Positions 20,835 to 31,745 of a DNA stretch of 64,000 nt are shown piece after piece (the first letter of the stretch is position 1; each line of letters begins with the position of its first letter). The notes under the pieces are model-generated. The model saw nothing but the letters and a program-made list of their open reading frames with translations. It made no database searches and had not been told where the DNA came from. The position numbers and the translations under genes were made by a program. The DNA is taken from the NCBI RefSeq assembly GCF_000764305.2, contig NW_025933058.1, positions 324,121 through 388,120 on the forward strand, in the 5' to 3' direction. This stretch comes from Hyalella azteca. Its lineage: Eukaryota; Arthropoda; Malacostraca; Amphipoda; Hyalellidae.

Positions 20835-21012
20835 GCTAATGGGGTTGCGCCCAGCTAATGGGGTGCGCCCAGCTAATGGGGTGCGCCCAGCTAATGGGGT
20901 GCGCCAGCTCATGGGGTTCACCAGCTTATGGGGTTCACCAGCTAATGGGGTTCACCAGCTTATGGGGTTCACCAGCTAATGGGGTTCATCAGCTAATGGG
21001 GCTCACGCCCCC
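20835..21012. repeat. ~18-bp 'ctaatggggtgcgcccag' minisatellite, array 1
   Basis: About ten units, switching midway from 'gctaatggggtgcgcccag' to the shorter 'cagctaatggggttcac'. The same array type and the same junction to 'atcgcagcgc(c/t)aaaaata' recur near 25695-26100. Confidence 0.9.
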
Positions 21013-21094
21013 TTTTATCGCAGCGCCAAAAATAAGTCGTCGCCGCTGAGCTTGGCTCGCGTCAGCGCCGCGACGTCGTCGATGGCCGCTACAT

Positions 21095-21285
21095 CGGCGG
21101 CCAGCGACCATCCGGCCATCGGCGGCCAGCGATCATCCGGCCATCGGCGGCCAGCGGCCATCCGGCCATCGGCGGCCAGCGACCATCCGGCCATCGGCGG
21201 CCAGCGACCATCCGGCCATCGGCGGCCAGCGACCATCCGGCCATCGGCGGCCAGCGATCATCTGGCCATCGGCGGCCAGCGATCG
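21095..21285. repeat. 25-bp GC-rich minisatellite
   Basis: About seven units built on 'ccatccggccatcggcggcc' plus 'agcga'. Open in several frames on both strands only because of the repeat structure. Confidence 0.9.
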
Positions 21286-21424
21286 GTAGGGCAGAGGTTG
21301 GTATCGTATATCAGTGGAGATCTCTACAAAATGGATATTCTCTTTGTATTGTAGTTGAATTGTTGTCAATGGGTGAACCTTCTCATGGGGACCTTTTTTG
21401 GCTAGTTGTTCTCCACAGAAAAGG

Positions 21425-21580
21425 TTCTTCACCGGACGTGTTTTCCACCGGACATGTTCACCACCGGACATGTTCACCACCGGACATGTTCTCCACCGGA
21501 CATGTTCTCCACCGGACATGTTCTTCACCGGACATGTTCTCCACCAGACATGTTCTCCACCGGACATGTTCTCCACACGT
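21425..21580. repeat. 16-bp 'ccggacatgttctcca' minisatellite, array 1
   Basis: About ten units. Each contains GGACATGTTC, which fits the p53-family half-site pattern RRRCWWGYYY. A larger array of the same unit lies at 26106-26675. Confidence 0.92.
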
Positions 21581-21680
21581 ACACGTATTGAGTGGTAGCT
21601 CGTATTGATATTGACACGTACACGTATTGAGTGGTGGCTCGTATTGATATTGACACGTACACGTATTGAGTGTACGTGCC
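21576..21680. repeat. ~47-bp tandem repeat
   Basis: Two and a half units of 'cacgtacacgtattgagtgg' plus 'ctcgtattgatattga'. Confidence 0.85.
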
Positions 21681-22084
21681 GGGCGTTATTGACTGAAACT
21701 TCCAGGTTTTCACTTAGAACCTTGGCAAAATAAATGTGCTATTCTATACTACCCTGACTTCGTAACTACTCTGAATCATTTCTACTCTGATATACTTACT
21801 TTTCTGATACAGAATCTACCTTGAGCTAGCTAGCATCTGCCTCGCATCAGTAAATCAAGAGTTAACTGATACATCTAAAGCCATTTGCACTATAACAGAG
21901 AATCGCACACTTCATTCTTATTATGTCAGAGTTTATAAGATATCTGCGTATGTTTTTTTAGTTTCATTTCGCATATAATTTGTCTTTAAACCATTTGGAG
22001 TAATAATGATGAAAATAATAATAGCGGTATCAGCGTTCATTAGGCCATATGCATGCCTGTCGTCGATTCTTAACACCGCAGAAC

Positions 22085-22262
22085 ATTCTCATCCTGTTGG
22101 GGTCTCGAACAAGTAACTCACTGCTCCAATTTTGCTGTGCGTAACCGCCCGGCCTCCTCGCGGATTCTGACCAGAATCTGTCGCACAGAGCTGGTATCGA
22201 ACCCGCAACTCACTGCCCAATCCCGGTACTCTGAACTGTAACCACTGGGCCACCCTGCCTAA
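22085..22262 (-). mobile_element. tRNA-derived SINE
   Basis: On the minus strand a tRNA-like head starts near 22260. Box A TGGCCCAGTGG (22242-22252) and box B GGTTCGATACC (22193-22203) are spaced as in a tRNA promoter. A second box-B-like copy, TGTTCGAGACC (22101-22111), preceded by the same 'gcagtgagtt' context, suggests a partial duplication of the head. It is not a functional tRNA: the acceptor stem does not pair convincingly. Confidence 0.75.
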
Positions 22263-25150
22263 ATTGGACCCTTAGTACATCATTCGAGAAGCTCCGCTGT
22301 ATGCATTAAATATTTTTATGTGTGCTTGTGTTTAAATGTTATCCTTCTATTATAATAATTATATTCTATAATTGTTATTTACCCTGCTATTATAATAAGC
22401 ATTTCTCATCAGTGTTTGGTTTGTCGGCAAATAACCAGGATTAAATAGATCAATAATTTATTAATAAAAAACACTGATAAAGTTGCGGTCTCATTAATTG
22501 CTAGGAAGGCAAGCACAGATCACGCATAAATGTGAAGTTATAACTGCATTTGAAATTCCTTAACAATTTATAGTTTAATTATCCTCCATAATGTTTCAAT
22601 TTGATTTACCTGTTGCTTTAAATTTTACTTTGAATTTTACAACTCAATTGAGTTAAGATACGTGAACATAAAAGCAATCATTTAAATTAGAGATTTTCAA
22701 CACATAATAAATATTTTACTCAGATGAACTAATTCATGTGTTAATAAATGTTACACAATTACACAGAAAATACGCATTGGAGCTCAAAAAAATACGCAAG
22801 GAATAGAATGGTTGGAGGCTATTATTTAACACTGCCCAAACTCTTCAAAAACAATCAAATTCGTAAACATTTTATTTTATTATCATCAAATAATAATTAG
22901 CAACTTTTGCAAATAGTGAACACACTTTGTGCTCGTAGCACAGATACGCCCTATTTAGGGCCACACTGAGTCAGGTTGGTTGTAGTCACTCAACTGGGTA
23001 TCACTCAATTCTCTGAATGTAGATAACAAACCTTACAAAACCTTATTTTTTAGAAGTAAGAGAGCAATCATTTCATTTATCACTTAATATTAAAAAAAAT
23101 TAAAAATTGCAGCATATTTAAATTCTAAATTGCATGAATGTCCGTGTTTTTTTTTATAAATGAAAGAAATATCTTGCGTCGTAGATTTTCGGTTAAATTG
23201 TAGAGACAATAGTAAAAAACCTTTATATTCATGAGATTAACAACGATTTTTATCCGTAACAGATAAAACATTGAGACTGTTATCAATATATTTATCCTAA
23301 TAAGGTTAATTCACATCTAGAAATCAACTCAAACGCAAACAAACACACACATTTTAAACTTTCTAAACACTTAACCGTTGACCTGAAATTCAAAGTCTGA
23401 GTATTGCGAGGGACATGAAAGATTAATTACGACTGAAATTCCGTGAATTTTAAATATAAAACATACTTGGTGTTTACAATAAAACTTTGCCCGAAAAAGC
23501 ACAAACCATTTAAAGAACGGCGATTGCAAGCGTGGTAAAAACGCTCAGTGGTGAGATATCGTATTTAAAATTCCAAAATTACGTGCACTATATTATATAC
23601 AAAATTGTATGCTATAGAAATATATCATGAAAATTTAAATACTTTAGTAAAGTACAGAATCTATGGTATTGTAGAATATGTTCACAAAAAGCTATAGAAA
23701 TCATAAACAGACGTTCTCAGCTCAAAATATTTCATTACAAGGCTCCCGGTTCAGATCTTCAAGCTCATAGTTCTAAGAAAATGCTTCCAAGCTCATGGTT
23801 ATTAAGTCATGGTTTTAATCTCATGGTCAACCGTCTGGACTAAGCTCAAGAGTCTAACTCATGATACCCATAGCCCTAAGCTTATGCACATTGTACTCAG
23901 CTGAGGGTTCTCAATTTATGGTGCAAAGTTTAAATTTTTCAATTTTTAAGTACCAAACTATATTTTCTTGTGCAGCAACTGTCATTTATGCCAACAATTT
24001 GAATTTTACAATGGAAAATAATTAGCAATATATGATGTATTGGGATAAGGAGGTAATCAATGTATCCACGCTAACCACCGAATATTTTGTTATTTATATT
24101 TCACTCAACGAATAATATTCCGCAGTCACTTAGTTTCTATTGGCCAATTAACGATTAATATCCAGTAATTAGCTCTCACTGGCCAATCAGTCGCTCTCTC
24201 GCAATTATCATGCCCTGTTCGGCGTGGGTGGAGCCTCCTCACATATTCTGCAAATAAAAAAATTATTATTCAACAAAATATATAACTATTATTCAAAAAT
24301 AATATATAGATTTTTCAACAAAATATGCGACGTCGGTAAATATGTATACAACCTTTTGAAAACAATGAAAATTGAAAATATCTACTAAGGCCCAATCGCC
24401 GTCTTCCATAAATTCATATTTATTCAATAAATTTCCTAAAAGTTTATTGAAAAATTAAGAAGAAAATTCTATGGAGTCTAGAAGATCAATTTCAATATCA
24501 CGACAGACTTTTGCCCCTTCGGACCAAAATATTCAAAATGATTTGTTTTCAAATGAACAAATTATTCAAATGAAAATTGCGTACCACATTGCTCCGGCAA
24601 ATTGATATTAATATCTATTAATACCTTTAAGTTGTATCATTTATGCTATTTACTATCGCGCCTAAAAATTATACTTTTTTATTAATTTCATCAGCACATA
24701 ATCATTAACATCACATCCTTCAAACGTTAAAAATCACACTAAAACATATTCAAACTAAAACTTTTTCTTTCTTCGTAAGTAGAGTTAACTGTAACCTCAC
24801 TATACAGCCTTGTCCTCCAACGTTTGGGGTAAGCTCTTAAATAGCGCCTAAATTGTTCCACAAACTTGTAATATTTCCTTGCATATTGATTGTACCTAAT
24901 ATCGACTTCATCTTAAGATGTATTGTATTTCATTAATTCTACAGGTGCAACACTCGTCGCCCTCGATTAATTTTCGTCTAAATCCTTTATCGCGCTTAAC
25001 TTAGCTTTTAGCGGTGCTGAACCAACTTACCGCTATAAATTGGTAGATATTATTATTAAATATATTAATAATATTAAATATATTATTTAAATCATAAAAA
25101 TGCCATATAAGTACAATAATGCAATATAATTTATCATAACCTAATACTAG
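22263..25150. other. AT-rich intergenic DNA
   Basis: No gene recognised. Positions 23740-23920 hold a degenerate ~20-bp repeat built on 'aagctcatggttctaa'. The rest is low-GC sequence with stops in all frames. Confidence 0.55.
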
Positions 25151-25179
25151 CCGAGATGCCTTGCCGTACAATGTACAGG

Positions 25180-25281
25180 GCAAAATGTACATACCTGGGG
25201 CAGACACGTACATTTTAGCCCCGACAGGACGTACCTGGGGCAGACACGTACATTTTAGCCCCGACAGGACGTACCTGGGGC
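25180..25281. repeat. ~45-bp tandem repeat
   Basis: Two full units and a part unit of 'acctggggcagacacgtaca' plus 'ttttagccccgacaggacgt', ending at an adapter junction. Confidence 0.85.
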
Positions 25282-25319
25282 CTGTCTCTTATACACATCT
25301 AGATGTGTATAAGAGACAG
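25282..25319. other. Nextera mate-pair junction adapter (assembly artefact)
   Basis: Second perfect copy of the 38-bp mosaic-end palindrome. The forward translation across it gives SYTHLDVYKRQ, a peptide that marks this contaminant in predicted proteins. The sequences on each side are different repeats and their join is not trustworthy. Confidence 0.97.
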
Positions 25320-25655
25320 GTATACTGTATCCTGTATAAAATGCTGTTGTATGCTGTTAACAGTGTTCTGTTTACTGTATACTGCATCCTGTATAAAATT
25401 CAGCTGTTAACAGTGTTCTGTTTACTGTATACTGCATCCTGTATAAAATTCAGCTGTTAGCAGTGTTCTATTTACTGTATACTTTATCTGTATAAAATTC
25501 AGTTGTTAACAGTGTTCTCTTTACTGTATACTTTATCTGTATAAAATTCAGATGTTAACAGTGTTCTCTTTACTGTATACTTTATCTGTATAAAATTCAG
25601 CTGTTAGCAGTGTTCTGTTTACTGTATACTGTATCCTGTATAAAATTCAGCGTAT
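25320..25655. repeat. ~50-bp tandem repeat
   Basis: About six units built on 'ctgttaacagtgttctgttt' plus 'actgtatactgcatcctgta' plus 'taaaattcag', with C/T changes and small deletions. Confidence 0.9.
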
Positions 25656-25694
25656 CATATTTATTCTTTGAATGGTTTCCATAAGCAGTTCATT

Positions 25695-26075
25695 GCTCAG
25701 CTAATTGGGTGTGCCCAGCTAATGGGGTGTGCCCAGCTAATGGGGTGTGCCCAGCTAATGGGGTGTGCCCAGCTAATGGGGTGTGCCCAGCTAATGGGGT
25801 GCGCCCAGCTAATGGGGTTCACCAGCTAATGGGGTGCGCCAGCTAATGGGGTGCACCCAGCTAATGGGGTGCGCTCAGCTAATGGGGTTCACCAGCTAAT
25901 GGAGTTCACCAGCTAATGGGGTTCACCAGCTAATGGGGTTCACCAGCTAATGGGTGCGCCCAGCTAATGGGGTGCGCCCAGCTAATGGGGTGCGCCCAGC
26001 TAATGGGGTGCGCCCAGCTAATGGGGTGCGCCCAGCTACTGGGAGGCGCCCAGCTAATGGGGTTTACGCCCCATT
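25695..26075. repeat. ~18-bp 'ctaatggggtgcgcccag' minisatellite, array 2
   Basis: About 20 units with variants (gtgtgcccag, gttcaccag). Followed by 'tttatcgcagcgctaaaaat', the same flank as array 1 at 20835. Confidence 0.92.
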
Positions 26076-26105
26076 TATCGCAGCGCTAAAAATACGCTGT
26101 CGCCN

Positions 26106-26675
26106 GTTCTCTACCGGACATGTTCTCCACTGGACATGTTCTCCACCGGACAGGTTCTCTACCGGACATGTTCTCCACTGGACATGTTCTCCACCGGACA
26201 GGTTCTCTACCGGACATGTTCTCCACTGGACATGTTCTCCACCGGACAGGTTCTCTACCGGACATGTTCTCCACCGGACATGTTCTCCACCGGACAGGTT
26301 CTCTACCGGACATGTTCTCCACTGGACATGTTCTCCACCGGACATGTTCTCCACCGGACATGTTCTCCACCGGACATGTTCTGCACCGGACATGTTCTCC
26401 ACCGGACATGTTCTTCACCGGACATGTTTTCCACCAGACATGTTCTCCACCGGACAGGTTCTCTACGGGACATGTTCTCCACTGGACATGTTCTCCACCG
26501 GACAGGTTCTCTACCGGACATGTTCTCCACTGGACATGTTCTCCACCGGACAGGTTCTCCACCGGACATGTTCTCCACTGGACATGTTCTCTACCGGACA
26601 GGTTCTTCACCGAACATGTTCTCCACCGGACACGTTCTACACCTGACATGTTCTCCACCGGACATGTCGCGCACA
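26106..26675. repeat. 16-bp 'ccggacatgttctcca' minisatellite, array 2
   Basis: About 35 units, many alternating between GGACATGTTC and GGACAGGTTC in a higher-order pattern of three units (48 bp). An N at 26105 marks an assembly join exactly at the array start. Long ORFs (198-230 codons) on both strands are products of the 48-bp periodicity and are not annotated as genes. Confidence 0.92.
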
Positions 26676-26849
26676 AACCTGCGCACGCGTCGCACAATTC
26701 GCTGTTGTACAGACGCTCACTGCGCACTATGAACTCTCGTCGGCACAAGTAAAATGAACTAAGTTCGTAAGAACGTCCTGGATGACTACGTAGCCTCAGC
26801 TATTTCAGATGTTTTGTTTTATTTTGGCTTGAAGGTTGCTGACTCAGGA

Positions 26850-27240
26850 ATATTCTCGATTGTGCTATCAAAATTTGTGAATACCTGTCATTACGCAGGT
26901 TATATAATATTTCCTTGTATCCTACAAGCAAGACTCACGAATATCTAACATCACGTTAAAAAGTCCAGTAAATTTTCATTTAACACAAGCAAGACCTACG
27001 AATACGTACAATTACACTATCAAGACCTGTAAATACCTACCTATGGTTACTCCAGAAAGACACAGGAATACCTCCGATACACTAGCAAGACCTACGAGTA
27101 CCCACAGTTACTCTGTCTAGACCCGTGAAAACTTCGTATTTCCCTTTAAAAAACGGAGAATGTCTTCGATTTTCCTATCGAAACCCACTAATAACTCAGA
27201 TTTCACGATGCAAATCATACTAATATTTCCGATATTACCA
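26850..27240. repeat. Degenerate ~45-bp repeats
   Basis: Diverged copies of 'caagacctacgaatac' separated by 'attacactat'-like spacers. Old tandem array without coding content. Confidence 0.55.
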
Positions 27241-27449
27241 CCATTCACGAAGAGAAATGAGTTACTCATTGTTTAATACTAACATTCACTAAGAGAAATT
27301 AGTTACTCATTGTCCAAATAGTACTATTTTTCTTTGTCCTTGTACGATATGTCCTTGTTAGATGTACGGAACATCTAACCCAGTTTAGTCTGGAAGAAGG
27401 TCGAATCAGTGCTACGAGCGGCAAGTACATCACAATTTGGACACTACGA

Positions 27450-27456
27450 CGCATTA

Positions 27457-27496
<40 letters not shown>
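27450..27496. repeat. (TTA)n microsatellite
   Basis: About 15 trinucleotide units, immediately downstream (in transcription sense) of the MARVEL-type exon. Confidence 0.95.
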
Positions 27497-27509
27497 TAAA
27501 GATACTCAC

Positions 27510-27623
27510 GATCTGGAATAGCTTGAGTATACCAGGCAGGGTCTTAAGGTAGCCAATGTTGAGGAGGACGGCCGTGGTGGTGGTGGTCGTGGTCATGCGG
27601 TGCACTGTCACCTGCGCTGACAT
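27510..27623 (-). CDS. First coding exon of a MARVEL/CMTM-type membrane protein (partial)
   Basis: ATG at 27623-27621 reads 38 codons: MSAQVTVHRM, a run of seven Thr, then AVLLNIGYLKTLPGILKLFQ-I, ending at a consensus donor (gatc|gtgagt). The Thr run followed by GYLKTLPGILK is characteristic, as I recall it, of arthropod CKLF-like MARVEL transmembrane proteins, whose four membrane helices start directly after this point. Those proteins work in membrane traffic and junctions. No following exon can be found at lower coordinates: the intron enters a (TTA)n tract, minisatellites and two adapter junctions, so the rest of the gene may be misplaced or outside the window. GC content is clearly above that of the flanks, as for a real exon. 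Confidence 0.65.
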
Positions 27624-27664
27624 CTTGGCTGGTGTGCACTGGGGCGGGGCTGTGGGAAATGTTA

Positions 27665-27990
27665 TCATTGTGTTGTGTGTCATTAATTCATAGTATACAT
27701 GTATATCATTATATGGTGTGCCATTAATTCATAGTATACATGTATATCATGGTATTGTGTGTCATTAATTCATAGAATACATGTATATCATTATATGGTG
27801 TGAAATTAATTCATAATATACATGTATATCGTTGTATTGTGTGCCATTAATTCATAGTGTACATGTATGTATATCATGGCATTGTGTGTCATTAATTCAT
27901 GGTATACATGTATATCATTGTATGGTGTGCCATTAATTTGTATAAAACATGTATAGCATGATATTGAATACCATTAATGCATGGGATCAA
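27665..27990. repeat. ~47-bp tandem repeat upstream of the MARVEL exon
   Basis: About six units built on 'cattaattcatagtataca' plus 'tgtatatcattgtatggtgtg'. The array starts within about 45 bases of the start codon, so it would lie in the 5' UTR or promoter. Confidence 0.9.
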
Positions 27991-28309
27991 TGTATACTAT
28001 AGAATCGAATAATTTTAAAGTATAGTATACCTATATACCTATAGTATTAAATAACATTAAAGGTTGTATACAAGTAACCATTTTAATGCATACCATGAAA
28101 GTATCACCGTAAAATTGGGAACTGTGTTGTGGAATAGTCTTTTTTTTCTTTTATTAGCACCCACACCGCTACTGTTTTAAATAGAACAATTACTAACATG
28201 GAAGGAACGAGTGTTTTTTTACTATGCAAAAATACGGCGCTTTTGCAGGATAAATTCGGCTAATAATACGGCTAATAATAAAATACGGCTAAATTTCGGC
28301 GTCAGCGCG

Positions 28310-28680
28310 TTTGCATCAACTTTTGCTTGATTATTTGTCTGTGTGTTTGGATGTTTGAGTCCTTGTGTATCTGTGTGTTTGTGATTGCTTCTCTATGTAT
28401 GATTTTAAATTTGATTTTTGTGTGTCTGTGTGTTGTATGTCTGTATAAGTGTTCGCTAGTTTGTGTGTCTGTGTGTTTTATGTCTGTATAAGTGTTCGCT
28501 AGTTTGTGTGTCCGTGTGTTGGATGTCCGTATGTCTTCATTAGTTTGCTAGTTTGTGTGTCTGTGTGTCTGTGTGTTGGATGTCTGTATAAGTCTTCGTT
28601 AGTTTGTGTGACGTCTGTTGTATGTCTGTGTATGATTGTTTGGTAGTTTGTGTGCCTGTGTTAGTGCGCTGTCACTTCCA
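28310..28680. repeat. TG-rich degenerate minisatellite
   Basis: Imperfect units of 'gtttgtgtgtctgtgtgtt' and 'atgtctgtataagtgttcgc'. Non-coding. Confidence 0.8.
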
Positions 28681-28799
28681 TACAGGAAATGTGTGGAGAT
28701 AACACAACTGTGGCTCAAGGCACGAGTGTGAAGGCACCGAACACACAACTTAATTAACGTAGTCGTCGATAGCGCCACGTTTTGTAATAATACTAATGT

Positions 28800-28920
28800 G
28801 GATAAAAATGTGATATAATATAATATAAATAATATAATATAATATAATATGATATAATATACTACAATATAATATTATATAATATAATATACTACAATAT
28901 AATATTATATAATGGCACTA
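28800..28920. repeat. AT-rich (ATAAT)n-type microsatellite
   Basis: Runs of 'aatataatat' with an internal direct duplication of 'actacaatataatattatat'. Confidence 0.85.
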
Positions 28921-28984
28921 ATAAGAACAGTAAAAAGTAATCAAGAAAAAATTAATACATTACATGTTGAGCAAATTTACAATA

Positions 28985-29350
28985 AAATACAGTAGATGAG
29001 AAGTAGACTGCGTGTGAGTAGATAAGAGATGCAGTAGGCAAGAAATAGACTGTGTGGGAGTAGATAAGAGATGCAGTAGATAAGAAGTAGACTGCGTGGG
29101 AGTAGGTAAGAGATGCAGTAGATAAGAAGTAGACTGCGTGGGAGTAGATAAGATGTGCAGTAGATAAGAAGTAGACTGCGTAGGAGTAGATAAGAGATGC
29201 AGTAGACAAGAAGTAGACTGTGTGGCAGTAGATAAGAGATGCAGTAGATAAGAAGTAGACTGCGTGGGAGTAGATAAGAGATGCAGTAGATAAGAAGTAG
29301 ACTGCGTGGGAGTAGATAAGAGATGCAGTAGATAAAAAATAGACTGTGTG
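28985..29350. repeat. ~42-bp tandem repeat
   Basis: About nine units built on 'agtagataagaagtagactg' plus 'cgtgggagtagataagagatgc'. Continues directly into the 14-bp array. Confidence 0.92.
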
Positions 29351-30172
29351 GTCTTTTCTGCGTGGTCTTTACTGCGTGGTATTTACTGCGTGGTCTCTAC
29401 TGTGTGGTCTTCACTGAGTGGTCTTTACTGTGTGGTCTTTACTGCGAGGTCTTTACTGCATGGTCTTTACTGTGTGGTCTTTACTGCGAGGTCTTTACTG
29501 TGTGGTCTTTACTGCGTGGTCTTTGCTGACTGGTTTTTACTGCGTGGTCTTTACTACGTGGTCTTCACTGCGTGGTCTTTACTGAGTGGTATTTACTGAG
29601 TGGTCTTTACTGCGTGGTCTTTACTGAGTGGTCTTTACTGAGTGGTCTCTACTGCGTGGTCTTAAATGCGGCTGTCTTCCTGCGTGGTCATCACAGTGTG
29701 GTCTTTAATGAGTGGTCTTTACTGCGTGGTCTTCACTGAGTGGTATTTACTGCGAGGTCTTTACTGCGTGGTCTTCAATGCGAGGTCTTTACTGCGTGGT
29801 CTTTACTGCGTGGTCTTCACTGAGTGGTCGTTAGTGAGTGGTCTTTACTGCGAGGTCTTTACTGCGTGGTCTTCACTGCGAGGTCTTTACTGCGTGGTCT
29901 GCACCTGTCTCTTATACACATCTAGATGTGTATAAGAGACAGGTGCTTTACTGCGTGGTCTTTACTGCGTGGTCTTTACTGAGTGGTCTTTACTGCGTTG
30001 TCTTTACTGAGTGGTCTTTACTGCGTGGTCTTTACTGCGTGGTCTTTACTGATTGGTCTTTACTGCGTGGTCTTTACTGAGTGGTCTTTACTGCGTGGTC
30101 TTTACTGCGTGGTCTTTACTGAGTGATCTTTACTGCGTGGTCTTTACTGAGTGGTCTTCACTGAGTGGTATT
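29350..30172. repeat. 14-bp 'actgcgtggtcttt' minisatellite
   Basis: More than 50 imperfect units, split by an adapter junction at 29905-29942. Variants (gagtgg, gcgagg) alternate. Because 14 is not a multiple of three, each frame reads the same 14-residue cycle, which produces several overlapping ORFs without biological support. Confidence 0.93.
29905..29942. other. Nextera mate-pair junction adapter (assembly artefact)
   Basis: Third perfect copy of the 38-bp mosaic-end palindrome, here with the same 14-bp array on both sides, so two mates from the array were merged through the junction. Array length is therefore unreliable. Confidence 0.97.
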
Positions 30173-30435
30173 TCAAATGAAACTTTGATTCCCGGTTCCT
30201 TCACATTGGTCTCATGTGCCTGGTGTTTACAGCGTTGGTACATTGTGTGGTTTGCCATGAACGTGAACAATAGCTACAGTTGTCATGTTAGAAGAAAACT
30301 CTTAATATAATGTAATGTATCGTGCAATAAAATATTTTGCTGTAACTGTGGTTGAATGAGCACGTACTGAACCTGCCACTATAACCACGAGAATAATCAT
30401 GCAACGAATGACTACCTGGGCAATTAAAGTACGAG

Positions 30436-31246
30436 TTGATTGACAGTATAAGCATGAATAAATAGTCAATAGAAGCATGAGTAAATAGTCCATATAAGCA
30501 TGAGTAAATAGTCAATAGAAGCATGAGTAAATAGTCAATAGAAGCATGAGTAAATAGTCAATAGAAGCATGAGTAAATAGTCAATAGAAGCATGAGTAAA
30601 TAGTCAATAGAAGCATGAGTAAATAGTCAATAGAAGCATGAGTAAATAGTCAATAGAAGCATGAGTAAATAGTCAATAGAAGCATGAGTAAATAGTCAAT
30701 AGAAGCATGAGTAAATAGTCAATAGAAGCATGAGTAAATAGTCAATAGAAGCATGAGTAAATAGTCAATAGAAGCATGAGTAAATAGTCAATAGAAGCAT
30801 GAGTAAATAGTCAATAGAAGCATGAGTAAATAGTCAATAGAAGCATGAGTAAATAGTCAATAGAAGCATGAGTAAATAGTCAATAGAAGCATGAGTAAAT
30901 AGTCAATAGAAGCATGAGTAAATAGTCAATAGAAGCATGAGTAAATAGTCAATAGAAGCATGAGTAAATAGTCAATAGAAGCATGAGTAAATAGTCAATA
31001 GAAGCATGAGTAAATAGTCAATAGAAGCATGAGTAAATAGTCAATAGAAGCATGAGTAAATAGTCAATAGAAGCATGAGTAAATAGTCAATAGAAGCATG
31101 AGTAAATAGTCAATAGAAGCATGAGTAAATAGTCAATAGAAGCATGAGTAAATAGTCAATAGAAGCATGAGTAAATAGTCAATAGAAGCATGAGTAAATA
31201 GCCAATAGAAGCATGAGTAAATAGTCAATAGAAGCATGAGTAAATG
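30436..31246. repeat. 23-bp near-perfect tandem array
   Basis: About 34 copies of 'agtcaatagaagcatgagta' plus 'aat', almost without substitutions: one 'gcc' for 'gtc' near 31200 and diverged units at the left edge. The homogeneity is far higher than in the other arrays here, pointing to very recent expansion or to an assembler writing out a consensus. Confidence 0.95.
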
Positions 31247-31334
31247 TTCGTCTGATGAAGCTGACGTCACTGGAGTAGCGGTGACGTGAGTCAGCCTCGT
31301 GTATGAGAGCGCTTCTGTTGCCGGCCGCTCTGTT

Positions 31335-31745
31335 GCATAAACAGGGGGTAACGGGCCAAACAGGAGGGTAACGGGCCAAACAGTAGGTAACGGGCCAAAC
31401 AGGGAGATAGCTGGCCAAACAGGGGGATAACTGGCCAAACAGGAGGGTAACGGGCCAAACAGGGGGTAACGGGCCAAACAGGAGGATATAGGGCCAAAAT
31501 GAAGGATGAAGGGGAAAACAGGAGGACGAGCGGCCAAACAGATGGATATCGGGTGGTTTTGGAGGAGAGGGCCAAACAGGGGGTAACGGGCCANAACAGG
31601 AGGGTAACGGGCCAAACAGGGGGTAACGGGCCAAACAGGAGGATATAGGGCCAAAATGAAGGATGAAGGGGAAAACAGGAGGACGAGCGGCCAAACAGAT
31701 GGATAACGGGTGGTTTTGGAGGAGAGGGCCAAACAGGGGGATGTT
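31335..31745. repeat. ~19-bp 'aacgggccaaacagggggt' array with a longer duplication
   Basis: Variable units of 'gggccaaacaggagggtaac'. A ~155-bp block (gggtaacgggccaaacagga to ggttttggaggagagggcc) occurs twice around a single N at 31594, which suggests a haplotype or gap-closing duplication. Confidence 0.85.

Noticed and set aside
22193..22252. Functional tRNA gene
   Set aside because: Box A and box B are good but the acceptor stem does not pair and a SINE body follows.
25161..25460. 99-codon ORF containing SYTHLDVYKRQ
   Set aside because: The peptide is the translation of a Nextera junction adapter.
25954..26752. Overlapping ORFs of 198-230 codons on both strands with FSTGHVLH / MSGGEHVRWRTC repeats
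   Set aside because: They follow from a 16-bp repeat with a 48-bp cycle; several frames on both strands are equally open and no non-repeat domain is attached.
30436..31246. CRISPR-like array
   Set aside because: Units are contiguous 23-bp tandem repeats without variable spacers, in a eukaryotic contig.
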